Origin: an uncultured Candidatus Melainabacteria bacterium
Lineage (GTDB): Bacteria > Cyanobacteriota > Vampirovibrionia > Gastranaerophilales > Gastranaerophilaceae
Direction of reading: 5' to 3'
Length of the DNA stretch: 64,000 bases
NCBI GenBank assembly: GCA_947364235.1
Contig: CANARY010000001.1
Location: 310,001-374,000, forward strand
Part shown: positions 9,803 through 18,942 of the stretch, one piece after another
How the letters are laid out: each line of letters starts with the position of its first letter
How positions within the stretch are numbered: position 1 is the first letter of the stretch
Made by a program: the position numbers and the translations under genes
The notes under the pieces: model-generated
Told to the model about the DNA's origin: nothing
Databases searched by the model: none
Seen by the model: the letters and a program-made list of their open reading frames with translations, nothing else

Positions 9803-10171
9803 TCAAAAAGCCGTTACTGTAATATTAAATACCCATACAAATCTTTGCTGTGTGTCTTTTTCTTGAAAGAATGGTTGTTGACTTTCCACAACCTTCATTT
9901 TCTTGTTGTTAATTGTTGAAATTCTGTTTGGTTGGTTTGAAATCAAAGCATCAAATATTGCTTGAATTCTTTTTTGTGCCTTTACAGGATCAACTGAAAG
10001 AGTCTTAATTTGAATTGTTGGTGAAGTTCCAATTACTTCTTTGTAACCACCATAAACCCATAAAGAAGTAACTTCAGGGCTGGCATCCACAAAATTGTTT
10101 TTTAATTCTTTAGCATTTACGATTTTTAAATCAATCAAATGCTGTCTTATTTCATTTAAAATGTCGCTCAT
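9803..10171 (-). CDS. tail terminator/minor capsid-type completion protein
   Basis: A 122-residue protein that fits phage tail terminator proteins: helical N-terminus (ILNEIRQHLIDLKI), central strands, and a final FVWVFNITVTAF. It overlaps the HK97 gp10-like gene by four bases and precedes the tail tube gene, the usual place for the protein that caps the tail and joins it to the neck. It resembles the minor capsid protein family of Firmicutes phages. Confidence 0.65.
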   Translation of the reverse strand: MSDILNEIRQHLIDLKIVNAKELKNNFVDASPEVTSLWVYGGYKEVIGTSPTIQIKTLSVDPVKAQKRIQAIFDALISNQPNRISTINNKKMKVVESQQPFFQEKDTQQRFVWVFNITVTAF

Positions 10172-10578
10172 AGTTTCTTCAATTGCCTTTCAACAAGTTT
10201 TGGAATTATTGCTTCAGAATTTTGCAAACCTCTTTCAAGAAATTTTGAATGAAATTTGTTTTCTTCATGTTGATGGTGTGCATAAGGTGTGTTTGCTGTA
10301 ACATAAACAGCAACTTCTTCTTGAACACCAACAGCTTTTTCTTCTTTCAAATCTCTTTTCTTTGCCTTTTCAAAGGTCTGTTCTAAATCAGGCAAGCCGC
10401 CTTCAGTAACACAAATTGACCTTTTCAAAGTTCCTGAAAGAACTGGTGCAAGTTTTTGTGCTTCACCTGAAACAACTTCACCGCCTTGTTTCAATCCCTT
10501 CATTGCAGCTTTTAGCACTTTGTCTGAAGCACTTTTGCCAAACCATTTAACATCAATATCAAATTCAGATTTTCTCAT
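10168..10578 (-). CDS. HK97 gp10-like head-tail joining protein
   Basis: A 136-residue neck protein. The mixed helical core (KAAMKGLKQGGEVVSGEAQK, then LAPVLSGTLKRSI) and the later TPYAHHQHEENKFHSKFLERG match the HK97 gp10 family, in which 'AP..TG.L..SI' and an 'YA...E.G' segment are typical. The ATG at 10578 (MRKSEFD) was chosen because AAGGTATCT precedes it; an upstream start would overlap the neighbouring gene. It acts at the head-tail interface. Confidence 0.75.
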   Translation of the reverse strand: MRKSEFDIDVKWFGKSASDKVLKAAMKGLKQGGEVVSGEAQKLAPVLSGTLKRSICVTEGGLPDLEQTFEKAKKRDLKEEKAVGVQEEVAVYVTANTPYAHHQHEENKFHSKFLERGLQNSEAIIPKLVERQLKKL

Positions 10579-10585
10579 AGATACC

Positions 10586-10885
10586 TTAAAAATAAATCTT
10601 GTAACCTTGCAGCTTGTTTTCAAAATCAAACATTGGTGCTGCTGAAATAATTGTGTAATCTTTATTGTTTATGTGTACCAAATCACCAGCTTTTGCAGCA
10701 ATAGAAGAAAGAATGCTGCCTTCAGAAGTTTTTTGCTGTCCATTGCTCGAGATAATAAGCTTATTTTTCCAAACAATTCTGCAAGCAATATTTTCTTTTG
10801 TTTCAACAACTTCAGGCAACCCATTTTCATCAGTGCCATCTGTTATTTTAAGTGTGAAGGTTTGGTTCATAAATTGTTTGAACAT
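10586..10885 (-). CDS. head-tail stopper-like protein
   Basis: A 99-residue beta-rich protein starting MFKQFMNQTFTLKITDG, with GGGTGGTGTAAT upstream of its ATG. It starts one base after the stop of the connector gene and lies before the gp10-like gene. In size and position it matches head closure (stopper) proteins of SPP1/HK97-type phages. The sequence alone would not identify it. Confidence 0.55.
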   Translation of the reverse strand: MFKQFMNQTFTLKITDGTDENGLPEVVETKENIACRIVWKNKLIISSNGQQKTSEGSILSSIAAKAGDLVHINNKDYTIISAAPMFDFENKLQGYKIYF

Positions 10886-10886
10886 A

Positions 10887-11429
10887 TTACACCACCCTTG
10901 CTGTTGTAGTGATGAATTTATCAATATAAAACAATGCTTCAGGGCAAATGTTTTCTTCTGCTGTTTTAATAGCTGCACCGCTTCCAGTATATGAAACAGA
11001 ATCACCCATTATATTTGCACTTGCAATGCCCATTTTTTGGTTTTTTATATGAATTGAATTTTCTGTGCTTTGAACAATTGAAGCTGCTTCTTCACAACAA
11101 GCAAACATCATTTCTTCACAGGCTTCAATATAAATGTATTCTTTACCCCTTACAGTAATGGCTTTTGCTTCTAATGCGTAACTTCTTTTTGAAAGAAAAT
11201 TTGGTTTAAATAATCGAGGGAAGGCAAGCGGCTGTGTTGGTTCTACTTGAAAACCTTTGAAATTTAACTGGTTTAATTTTCTTGTAGCCGTAACAATAGC
11301 CCTTTTTTTGTTTTCCTCTGTTTGTTCTTCCCAAATATCACCGCCAAATCTTTCAGCAAAATATTGATCTGCTTCTTCAACTGTGCAAAAAACAGGAATT
11401 TCTTTTTTGTTTATTTGTATTGTTTTCAT
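10887..11429 (-). CDS. head-tail connector, DnaT-like family
   Basis: A 180-residue protein with the motif set of phage head-tail adaptors often labelled DnaT-like: VEEADQYFAERFGGDIWEE, then KRAIVTATRKLNQLNFKG. In such phages it follows the major capsid gene and forms the adaptor ring under the portal. The ATG at 11429 has AAAGGAATATAAA upstream. A small hairpin at 11459-11480 separates it from the capsid gene. The DnaT label refers to sequence similarity and does not imply a role in replication. Confidence 0.65.
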   Translation of the reverse strand: MKTIQINKKEIPVFCTVEEADQYFAERFGGDIWEEQTEENKKRAIVTATRKLNQLNFKGFQVEPTQPLAFPRLFKPNFLSKRSYALEAKAITVRGKEYIYIEACEEMMFACCEEAASIVQSTENSIHIKNQKMGIASANIMGDSVSYTGSGAAIKTAEENICPEALFYIDKFITTTARVV

Positions 11430-11505
11430 TGTTTTATATTCCTTTAATTTGAAAACAATGGCTGCCATAATGACAGCCACCGCTTAAATAATGAACAACC
11501 AAGAA

Positions 11506-12534
11506 TTAAGCAAGCAAATGCTTGAATTGAACAATTCTGATGTGTTTAGGCTCATAGGCTCTTTCCCAGTTTGTTCCTGTTGCAAATTCTGCATTGGTTG
11601 GTGAAACTCCAGCTGGTGAACCTTTAAACTTAATGCCACGAGGGTGAATCAAGTTCTTTCTTCTTGAAATCAGAATGTCATTGCCTTTTAGCTTTTCTCT
11701 GTCTGTTTCAAGTGCCGGGTAATCAGGTGTTGCTTCACCAAGTGCAACTGCACCATTTCCAAACAAGTAAGAAGTGTAAACCGTTTTACTTGTTTTTGGA
11801 GCACCTTCACCACTTTCAACAACTTCAACAGGTAATTCATCATTGACAATTACCCTTTTATCACCATAATAAGCAAGCGGCTTGCCGCCTTCTGATGGCT
11901 TAATATAGTCAATTAAGTCATCTTTTTTTAATTTGCGTTCAATTGCTGAATGAATCATAATTGCCTGAAGGCTTGAACCTCTATCACCAAGTTTACCTTC
12001 TGCATCAATCAAGGTGTCTGCATTACAAGTTCTATCAGCAGCAGCTGCACCGCCTGAAATATCAAGAACATTGCCAGCCATTGAAGTTGCAGCAAATGCA
12101 CCCTTCAAACAAGCAAGCAGCATTTTTTGATATTCCATTGACCAGTAAGCACCAATTCTTGTTGCAATCACAGCCATTGGATCTGCTTTTGGATCATTTG
12201 CCATTGTTTTTGCAAGTTCTTTCACAAGGTCATTGACTTTGAAAGCTTTACCCCTGTGATTGATAGCAGCAGCATCAAGACCGCTGCCAATGTCAGATGT
12301 TGAAAGTGCTGTTGAACCATCTGAAGGTAAAACTTCAGAATCGCCTTGCAAATCTTTCCAAAATGGCATTTTTACGGTTGTGCCAGTGGAATTTGCAAGT
12401 GCATCATATTCTGCATCACGCACCATAATACCGCATTCAACCAAACTTGAATTGTAAAGTGTTTGTTCTAAACCGTATGCAACAACTTTTTCAATATCAA
12501 TTGGTAAACCGCTAATTGTAACAATTGTTCCCAT
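11506..12534 (-). CDS. major capsid protein (element A)
   Basis: A 342-residue major capsid protein that forms the icosahedral shell. It follows the scaffold gene, and its strong ribosome binding site (AAGGAGAAAAAACA) suits a high-copy protein. The N-terminus (AYGLEQTLYNSSLVECGIMV), a central DAAAINHRGKAFKVND segment and the C-terminal ERAYEPKHIRIVQFKHL resemble HK97-fold capsid proteins of phages with DUF4355 scaffolds. No protease gene is present, so the head is built with a separate scaffold and not by proteolytic maturation. Confidence 0.8.
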   Translation of the reverse strand: MGTIVTISGLPIDIEKVVAYGLEQTLYNSSLVECGIMVRDAEYDALANSTGTTVKMPFWKDLQGDSEVLPSDGSTALSTSDIGSGLDAAAINHRGKAFKVNDLVKELAKTMANDPKADPMAVIATRIGAYWSMEYQKMLLACLKGAFAATSMAGNVLDISGGAAAADRTCNADTLIDAEGKLGDRGSSLQAIMIHSAIERKLKKDDLIDYIKPSEGGKPLAYYGDKRVIVNDELPVEVVESGEGAPKTSKTVYTSYLFGNGAVALGEATPDYPALETDREKLKGNDILISRRKNLIHPRGIKFKGSPAGVSPTNAEFATGTNWERAYEPKHIRIVQFKHLLA

Positions 12535-12579
12535 TGTTTTTTCTCCTTATGTTTTTGTTGTACTTTTTCACTTCAAACC

Positions 12580-13224
12580 TTAATTCAAACCAGCTTCAGC
12601 TTTGAATTTCGCAGCCAGTGTTGGGTTGTTTTGTTCAAGCAAAGATTGTTTTGTAAGGTTTAATGTTTCCTTTTTGTATGGGTTAGGAATAGAAGAATTG
12701 TTGAATTCTGCCGGGTTTGTGCCACCGCCACCCACATTGTAATTCACTTTCAATTCAGGGTATGCTTCAGCAACTTTTTTCACAGCTTCTTCAAGGTTTT
12801 CAGCATCCAGCTGAACCAAATTCACAGCTTTTTCTTTCAAACCAAGCTTCTTTGCAATTTCGGCAATTTGTGCTTGCTTTTTCAAAGTTGCTGCTTCTTT
12901 TTCTGAAGCTGCAATTTTGTCTGCAAGTTCTTTGTTTTGTTTCACAATCTCTGTGATTTTCTCATTAAGAAGGTCAGTTTCTTTCACTTCTTTTTCTGTC
13001 AAACCAAGTGCTTCTGCAAGAAACTTCTTCAGGTCTTTGCCGTCTTTTTGCTCAATTCTTCTTGCAGCATTTTCATCATTTAATTTTTTGATGTGTTCTT
13101 TGAACTTTGCTTCTGTTTCTTCATTGGCTTTTGTTACGGCTTCAGAAATCATTTGCTGTACTTGTTCCTTTGTGAAGGTTTCTGTGTTGTTTTGAGGATC
13201 TCCCCCATTTCCATCTTTTGGCAT
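12580..13224 (-). CDS. capsid scaffolding protein (DUF4355-like)
   Basis: A 214-residue, highly charged protein that is mostly coiled coil: EQVQQMISEAVTKANEETEA, ENAARRIEQKDGKDLKKFL, then GLTEKEVKETDLLNEKI. This is typical of DUF4355 scaffolds that fill the procapsid during assembly and then leave. It lies directly upstream of the major capsid gene. The start has AAAGGAG upstream. A 123-bp gap before it holds only a weak hairpin (about 13291-13320). Confidence 0.75.
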   Translation of the reverse strand: MPKDGNGGDPQNNTETFTKEQVQQMISEAVTKANEETEAKFKEHIKKLNDENAARRIEQKDGKDLKKFLAEALGLTEKEVKETDLLNEKITEIVKQNKELADKIAASEKEAATLKKQAQIAEIAKKLGLKEKAVNLVQLDAENLEEAVKKVAEAYPELKVNYNVGGGGTNPAEFNNSSIPNPYKKETLNLTKQSLLEQNNPTLAAKFKAEAGLN

Positions 13225-13347
13225 CTCGCTTTTCTCCTTTTCTTTTGTATATTTCTATTGGCTACACGTGCAGCCAAAACTTTGCAATAAAATGAAGCCC
13301 CCTGAAAAGGAAGGCTTCAACAATCCAACTTTATAAATTAAAAATGT

Positions 13348-13539
13348 CTAATAAATCAATAAACCATCAATCACACAAGGGATTTTTGATAAATCGGCAT
13401 TGCCTTTGTATATTTCTGAAAAGCAAATTTTTGAATTCATAGGCAATTCTTGTGCAATTCTTAATTTATCAGAAGCACTTAATTTTTCATATTCTTCATT
13501 GGTAAGATTTAATTTTGAAATATCTTTTGGTAATGTCAT
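13348..13539 (-). CDS. small protein overlapping the MuF-peptidase gene; possible immunity partner
   Basis: A 63-residue protein (MTLPKDISKLNLTNEEYEKL; LPMNSKICFSEIYKG) whose ATG overlaps the stop of the MuF-metallopeptidase gene by four bases (ATGA). I recognise no family. Such coupling means it is made with the MuF fusion protein. Small genes behind toxin-like C-terminal domains are often immunity proteins, so that role is possible here. A virion or assembly role is equally open. It is followed by a weak hairpin and the scaffold gene. Confidence 0.6.
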   Translation of the reverse strand: MTLPKDISKLNLTNEEYEKLSASDKLRIAQELPMNSKICFSEIYKGNADLSKIPCVIDGLLIY

Positions 13540-15251
13540 AAATTTTTCAAGTCCTTTACATATAGTGTAAATAATTCCTCGAGTGAATTCAACAATTCAG
13601 GTGTATTTTCTTTAAGAACCTTTAAGGCTTCTGTGCAATTATTTGTTCTTAAGAAGAAATACTGTGCAAAAATTTCAGGTTCTTTTGTTCCATATTGTCT
13701 GTAATATGCCGCACCATGTCCAGCAATAGAAAAATCAACTTTTTTATTCCTGAACATATTACCATTACAAAGTGCATCAAAAATGTCAGACACTGCCGCC
13801 CAGCCGTCTTTGCTCAAACCTTGATAGTTTGGCACTTTGTTTTGTATAACATACTCTTTTATAACTTCTCTGAATTTGTTTGCAACCTTTTCAGGGAATT
13901 TGTCCATTCTTTTAATTCTGTGTTTTTCAACAACTGCTTCAAGCCGTTTACTATAATTGCCATAACCTTTTGATGAAGCTTTAACAAGTCCGTAATCCAA
14001 TGAATGCCCAAATTCGTGCATAAAAGTAACCGGGTTGTCTGCTGAAATAACACTTCTTGCCCTGTTGTAATAACCATGCCCCCTGTCATTTATAATTTTA
14101 ACAGCTGGTAATTTGTTAATATTGGCAAGAATTTCTGCTGTTTCATTATCAATAAAGGCATTATTGAAAGCATTTTTTACAAGTTCATCATTGCCAGTAT
14201 AACCTTTTAAAATATCAGCCATTGACCAGCCAGCAGCTTCTGCATCCGTTTTTTCTCTTTGTTTTGTTGGTGGCTTGTCAACTTCTTTTAAAACTGTACC
14301 AGTGCTTTTGCCAGCTTCTATTCTTTCATATTCTTCAATAACTTCAATTGTTACTGCAAAATGGTGAATACAATTAGGGTGAAACAAGCCTTGTGCTTTT
14401 GCTTCATCAAGTGTTGTATAGCCTTTTGTTTTGCCTGTTAAGCTTAAAAATGCACCCTCAAATGGCAAGCAAGGACTGTTTGGAAAAGAAGAATGACCAT
14501 TGACTTGTACCAAATCACCCATGTCATCAAAAGTTTCAAGAATTGTTGTTTCAGCCCCTTTTCTGTATGCTTCAGCTGAAGTTGTCCTTGCAACAAGTTC
14601 TGCATAATCGGATAAATTCACCATTGAATGCAAAGTTCCATCTTTTTTGTAATATGGCACTTTGAAAATAGAATCCTTCACAAATTCTTCTTGAAAATCT
14701 CTTATTGCTTTTTGCCAAGTAATGTTGCCATTTACAACACCTTGCACTGAAGCAAGCCCTGTTGCCCTTAAATCTTCATTGTCAGGAAAGAATTTCAGCA
14801 GCTTTTTCAGAATATCTTGTGTTGAATTGAAGTTTGTTCTTTCAAAATATTCTATGCAATCCCTACCAATAACATCCACAACCCTTTTCAAAGGTTTGTA
14901 AGTGTTTATTGCAAGGGTTTTTACAGCATTTTTGTGAAGCCCTGAAAATTGTGCATAAGTTCTTGCTTTTACCGGGTTGAATTGAATGTGAAGTTGCCTG
15001 AAGCTTGCTTCTGTTCCTTTTACACTTTTAGAATATATTTTTGAAGTTCGTTCTGTTGAATAAAATTGAAATTTTTTTTGAAGTTTTGCCAGTTCATTTT
15101 CAACATTTGCTTTTAACTGTTCAAGGTGTGTTTTGTCATAACCTTTTACAGCTGCATCAAGCAATTGCTTTTTTATCTTTGTTAAGCTGTCATTGTAATA
15201 ACGCAGCAATATAAGTTCATTTTCGCTAACAATATCTTCAAATTTTTTCAT
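13536..15251 (-). CDS. MuF-type minor head protein fused to a zinc-metallopeptidase-like domain
   Basis: A 571-residue fusion. Residues 1-330 look like MuF/SPP1 gp7 minor head proteins, with the family's end motif HPNCIHHF after KGYTTLDEAKAQGLF. These sit inside the capsid near the portal and enter with the DNA. Residues from about 345 to 571 form an extra domain with a zinc-binding HEFGH (HExxH), then SLDYGL, and a downstream EPEIFAQYF whose glutamate could be the third ligand. MuF proteins with C-terminal enzymatic or toxin domains are known from prophages of gut and oral bacteria. The next small gene overlaps its stop. The peptidase call rests on the HExxH context. Confidence 0.75.
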   Translation of the reverse strand: MKKFEDIVSENELILLRYYNDSLTKIKKQLLDAAVKGYDKTHLEQLKANVENELAKLQKKFQFYSTERTSKIYSKSVKGTEASFRQLHIQFNPVKARTYAQFSGLHKNAVKTLAINTYKPLKRVVDVIGRDCIEYFERTNFNSTQDILKKLLKFFPDNEDLRATGLASVQGVVNGNITWQKAIRDFQEEFVKDSIFKVPYYKKDGTLHSMVNLSDYAELVARTTSAEAYRKGAETTILETFDDMGDLVQVNGHSSFPNSPCLPFEGAFLSLTGKTKGYTTLDEAKAQGLFHPNCIHHFAVTIEVIEEYERIEAGKSTGTVLKEVDKPPTKQREKTDAEAAGWSMADILKGYTGNDELVKNAFNNAFIDNETAEILANINKLPAVKIINDRGHGYYNRARSVISADNPVTFMHEFGHSLDYGLVKASSKGYGNYSKRLEAVVEKHRIKRMDKFPEKVANKFREVIKEYVIQNKVPNYQGLSKDGWAAVSDIFDALCNGNMFRNKKVDFSIAGHGAAYYRQYGTKEPEIFAQYFFLRTNNCTEALKVLKENTPELLNSLEELFTLYVKDLKNL

Positions 15252-15254
15252 TTT

Positions 15255-16676
15255 TTATTCTTCATTGTCATTTGGGTTTTCTTCATCATTTTCTTCTTCA
15301 GGGTATAAGTCAGATAAAGGCAACACTGTTTTGCTTTTTTGTTCTTCTGAAATTTCAGCAAGTTCATCTTCCAATGGCTTGCCTTCAAGTTTCTGAACAA
15401 ATGCAATTGCTGTTTTTTGGCTCATTGTCTGTTGAACACCAGCTTTTTGTGCTGTTTCAACTCTTTCTGCAATATCATCAGCAATGCCGTCTTGCCAATC
15501 AATTTCAAATTCTTTCAGCTCTTTGCCTTCAAGCTGTGCTGCAATTGCAAAAACTCTTTTAATAGTTTCATCAAAATCTTCAGCAAGCCTTCCAGCTTTT
15601 GAAATCATCCTTTGCATTAGCCTTTTAAGTGATATTCCAGACAAATCACTTGCAACTGTTTTATTTGGATCAAACATTACAGGGGATATTTCACCAACCA
15701 TATAAAAGAAGAACATTAACTGTGAGATGTATTCTTTCACTGCTTCAAATTGCACTGTCCAAGTAACAACACCCGGTGGATCTTGCTTATTAGCACCACC
15801 AAGCATAACAATGTATGAACCTCTTTCAACATGTCCATTTTCATCCACTGCTGTACCCGGACCATATTTCAAGTTGCCTTGTTCTTCCAAATCTTTGCCC
15901 AGCTTTGAAAGGTGAAGTTCAATTTGGCTGATTATAGGGTTTATGTCAGTATAATCATCTTCACCAAATGGATCTTCAGAATCAGCTGAATTTGAAACTG
16001 GAATAATTAAAAAGTCATCAACCTTTGTTTCTTCCACTGGTTCAAGTGTTGCATATCTTGCAAGTGCTTTTAATTCAATTTCTTCTTTGATTTTTCCAGC
16101 ATCTTTGTCAACAATAAACAATTTGTGTGTAATTTTGCCAATTTCGTGAATTTCAGCTTTCAAATAATGAACTTTATTTTCTACAAAAGTGTAAGCAATA
16201 ACATGCATCAATATTTCATTGATATTGTCAGGGTTTACAACTGGAAACCACAAACGAGGTGTAACAGCTTCAATGACAACTTTGCCATTTCTGTTTCTAA
16301 TTTTAAAAAGTCCATTGCCATATCTTGAAACATCAATTGCAACTTTTCTTGCAGTTTTCCACAATTTTGTTGCTTTAATTAAGGCATTCAAATAATCTTC
16401 TGTTGTTTTATCAGTTACATTTGAAATTGTAGGACTTTCAGAAAAAAGCAAGTCAGCCCATAATTTTGAAACACTCCTGTAAAGATTGATGAAAACCCTT
16501 TTTACAGTTTCATTCACTTCTTGTTCAGGATAAACAACCTTAAGCAGCATATCAAGCACTTCAAGGTGTTCATTCTCATACAAGGAATGGTTCAATTCAT
16601 ATAAGGCAAGCCTGTCTTTTTCTGTGTCAGGAATCCAGTTTTGCCCGGCTTCTAAAAATGATAAATCATTAAGCAT
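15255..16676 (-). CDS. portal protein (element A), SPP1 gp6-like
   Basis: A 473-residue portal protein forming the ring through which DNA enters and leaves the head. It lies between the terminase and MuF genes and has typical length. Segments such as VFINLYRSVSKLWADLLF, VVIEAVTPRLWFPVV and the late LDLSGISLKRLMQRM-like region (SDLSGISLKRLMQRMI) resemble SPP1-type portals. Its start overlaps the upstream acidic gene by eight bases. The acidic C-terminal tail (EEENDEENPNDNEE) is an addition seen in several related phages. Confidence 0.8.
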   Translation of the reverse strand: MLNDLSFLEAGQNWIPDTEKDRLALYELNHSLYENEHLEVLDMLLKVVYPEQEVNETVKRVFINLYRSVSKLWADLLFSESPTISNVTDKTTEDYLNALIKATKLWKTARKVAIDVSRYGNGLFKIRNRNGKVVIEAVTPRLWFPVVNPDNINEILMHVIAYTFVENKVHYLKAEIHEIGKITHKLFIVDKDAGKIKEEIELKALARYATLEPVEETKVDDFLIIPVSNSADSEDPFGEDDYTDINPIISQIELHLSKLGKDLEEQGNLKYGPGTAVDENGHVERGSYIVMLGGANKQDPPGVVTWTVQFEAVKEYISQLMFFFYMVGEISPVMFDPNKTVASDLSGISLKRLMQRMISKAGRLAEDFDETIKRVFAIAAQLEGKELKEFEIDWQDGIADDIAERVETAQKAGVQQTMSQKTAIAFVQKLEGKPLEDELAEISEEQKSKTVLPLSDLYPEEENDEENPNDNEE

Positions 16677-17184
16677 TTGTTAATTGTTCCCTTTGTTTGT
16701 TAATTTCTTCTTTTAAGTCTGTGATGAATTCTTTTCTTAATCTTTCTCTACGCAAGCCAGCATATTCATCAATTTTGGCTTCAAACTTGTTAAGTAATTC
16801 AATATAAAATTGATTACTGCCACTAACAGTGCCAGCTGCTTGAAGTTGTGTTTCAAGTTCTTTCACTTTTGCTTCAAGGTCAAGAATTTGTTTGCCAGCA
16901 ATTTCAGTTTCTTTGTTTGTATGTTCAACAAGGTTTTTAAGTTCAGTGCTTTTTGCATCCAATTCTTGCTTGATTGCAGTGTTTTCTTCCCTTAATCTGT
17001 TTACTTCATTTGCAGCAGCTTCAAGTGCTTCTTCCTGTGTAATTTCTTCAGCATCTTCAGGCACTTCTGCATTGTCAAGTTCTTCTTGTGTAAGGGTTTC
17101 AATAGAAGCATCAGCGGCTTCTGTGTTCACATTTTCTGCACCAGTTTTTTCTGCTTCAACAGCAGTTTGTTTTTCTTTTGCCAT
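16669..17184 (-). CDS. acidic coiled-coil protein between terminase and portal
   Basis: A 171-residue protein with a very acidic N-terminal third (TQEELDNAEVPEDAEEITQE) and a long coiled coil after it (ANEVNRLREENTAIKQELDA), ending in a basic-acidic helix (RRERLRKEFITDLKEEI). I recognise no family. Its place in the packaging block suggests a head or packaging accessory role. AAGGAG precedes the ATG. Confidence 0.7.
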   Translation of the reverse strand: MAKEKQTAVEAEKTGAENVNTEAADASIETLTQEELDNAEVPEDAEEITQEEALEAAANEVNRLREENTAIKQELDAKSTELKNLVEHTNKETEIAGKQILDLEAKVKELETQLQAAGTVSGSNQFYIELLNKFEAKIDEYAGLRRERLRKEFITDLKEEINKQREQLTNA

Positions 17185-17203
17185 GTCAATTTCTCCTTTT
17201 TTG

Positions 17204-18469
17204 TTAGAATTTAAGCCCTAAAATTTCTTTTCTGTATGTGTGTATTGGATAACGCAAAACACCATCACATGCGTGGTCTTTTCCAATGAATGTTGTTTCA
17301 CTGCCATAACCCGGTTCATCTTTTTGTGGGTATCTCAAAGTAAGAAGTTCATTTTGTGTGTTCACACATATTGTGCCAATTTTCACATTGTCTTTTTTGA
17401 AACAAGTTCTTACTGTGTTACAACCAGCAGCAATTTCTTTTTCAGAAGCATAAGCATTCAAGCCAGCAAGTGCCATTTCTGCAATCCTGTCAGGTTCAGC
17501 TGAATCACAAAAAATATAATTCAGTTTGCTGCCCAGTATTTTTTCTTGTGCCTTAAACCATTCAATAACATCAGCAGTAAGTTTGCCTTTTTTGTAAAAT
17601 TCAGTTGCAAGATGAAAGTCATTGCTTCTTGTTACACCCCAAACACCAGCAGCCATTTCTGCTGAATAACCCCAGTCAACACCGCCAATATATTCTTTAT
17701 AAAGTCCATCAGCAACATTCTTGCTGAATTCTTCAGGTGTTATGATGTGTTTGTCTTTGTCAAATTCAGGATAAACAAGCCCTTCTGCAATAACCCACAA
17801 GCCCTGAATCATTCTTTGAAAATAAACACCTTGATAGGAATTTTTAACATTTTCAATATATTCAGGTGGCAAATTCAAATTGTCAGTAAGTTCAAAGAAA
17901 AGATATTCAAATATTTTTTCTTTTTCTTTGTTGTTTATCCAATCAGTGTATATGAAATGAAGAATGTCTGCCGGGTTAGTTGTTGCAAATATTTTGCTGT
18001 TTGGCACTGAAAGCCTGTTAATTGCAAGGTTCACAAATGCTTCAGTGTGAAGTGTAAGTTCATCAGCAAGCCACAATGCAAAAGTATCACCCCAAATTGC
18101 ACCTTCATTGCCTTTTTTATTAGCACCAGCAATTCTTATATAAGCATCTTGCTTTGTTCCAAGCACTTGTGAATTGATTAAAAGCCGCCCATCTGTGCTG
18201 TTATAATCACAATTCTTTTTGCCATACAAAGCCATTAGTTCAAGCAAGATGTTGTTGTAAATTGTTTCTTTTGATTTACCTGAAATCAGAATCTTGCCTT
18301 TGTCAGCCCTTTGTGGTATCAGTTCAGCTGAAGCTTTTGCAATTTGTGTTACGGTTTTACCTGAACGCACTGAACCTGAAAGAAGTGTGAAAAATTTAAA
18401 ATCATCATAAGGTCTTGCCATCAATTCAAGATGTTTTCTTGACCATTTTGCAGTTGTCCAGTCTATCAT
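17204..18469 (-). CDS. terL: terminase large subunit (element A)
   Basis: A 421-residue packaging ATPase-nuclease. The Walker A-like LLSGSVRSGKTVTQ is at about residues 30-43, and WLADELTLHTEAF serves as the Walker B region. The nuclease half begins at GGVDWGYSAEMAAGVWGV (about residue 268), with FCDSAEPDRIAEMAL and a final IGKDHACDGVLRYPIH segment, as in Terminase_6 family proteins. The start overlaps the small-subunit stop by four bases. It translocates DNA into the prohead and cuts the concatemer. Confidence 0.9.
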   Translation of the reverse strand: MIDWTTAKWSRKHLELMARPYDDFKFFTLLSGSVRSGKTVTQIAKASAELIPQRADKGKILISGKSKETIYNNILLELMALYGKKNCDYNSTDGRLLINSQVLGTKQDAYIRIAGANKKGNEGAIWGDTFALWLADELTLHTEAFVNLAINRLSVPNSKIFATTNPADILHFIYTDWINNKEKEKIFEYLFFELTDNLNLPPEYIENVKNSYQGVYFQRMIQGLWVIAEGLVYPEFDKDKHIITPEEFSKNVADGLYKEYIGGVDWGYSAEMAAGVWGVTRSNDFHLATEFYKKGKLTADVIEWFKAQEKILGSKLNYIFCDSAEPDRIAEMALAGLNAYASEKEIAAGCNTVRTCFKKDNVKIGTICVNTQNELLTLRYPQKDEPGYGSETTFIGKDHACDGVLRYPIHTYRKEILGLKF

Positions 18470-18891
18470 TTTAATTGTTCCTTCATAGACCTTTGCAAAC
18501 TTTCAAACATTTGTTTGATTGGTGCTTCTTCTTTTTCTTCAGGTTCTTTTTGAATCGGTGCAATTGTTATTGCTTCCTTTTCTTCTTTTGTTGCAATCAT
18601 TCTGTATAAAGCAATTTGCAGTGCCGGGCTTTTACTATTTGCCCATTTTGCCCTTAAAGCCTGTTTTGTTTTTATTCGATTGTTTTCAATTTCTTCTTTT
18701 AATGTGTCTAATTTGTCTAAACCATAATTATAAAAAGTTGCCCTTGAAATAGGCAAGAAAGCAACCAAATCTGTAATAAATAAAATGTTAATATTAGGGT
18801 TTTTAATAATATCAAGGCACATTTGAACAAGCTTTTCATATTCCGCTGGATCAATCGGCAATTTTTTCTGTTTTGTTTCTTTTTTAGTCAT
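18466..18891 (-). CDS. terS: terminase small subunit (element A)
   Basis: A 141-residue DNA-recognition subunit. A helix-turn-helix-like part (DLVAFLPISRATFYNYGLDK) is followed by a helical oligomerisation region (SKSPALQIALYRMIATKEEK) and an acidic tail, typical of TerS proteins. It overlaps terL by four bases. It selects viral DNA and stimulates the large subunit. Confidence 0.75.
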   Translation of the reverse strand: MTKKETKQKKLPIDPAEYEKLVQMCLDIIKNPNINILFITDLVAFLPISRATFYNYGLDKLDTLKEEIENNRIKTKQALRAKWANSKSPALQIALYRMIATKEEKEAITIAPIQKEPEEKEEAPIKQMFESLQRSMKEQLK

Positions 18892-18942
18892 TTAAACATC
18901 CCGCCTTGCATCTCGCATTGACTAACAACAGAACATAATTGC

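Noticed and set aside
10887-11429. DnaT-like label taken as a replication primosome protein
   Set aside because: Its position between capsid and neck genes and the similarity to head-tail adaptors argue for a connector role.
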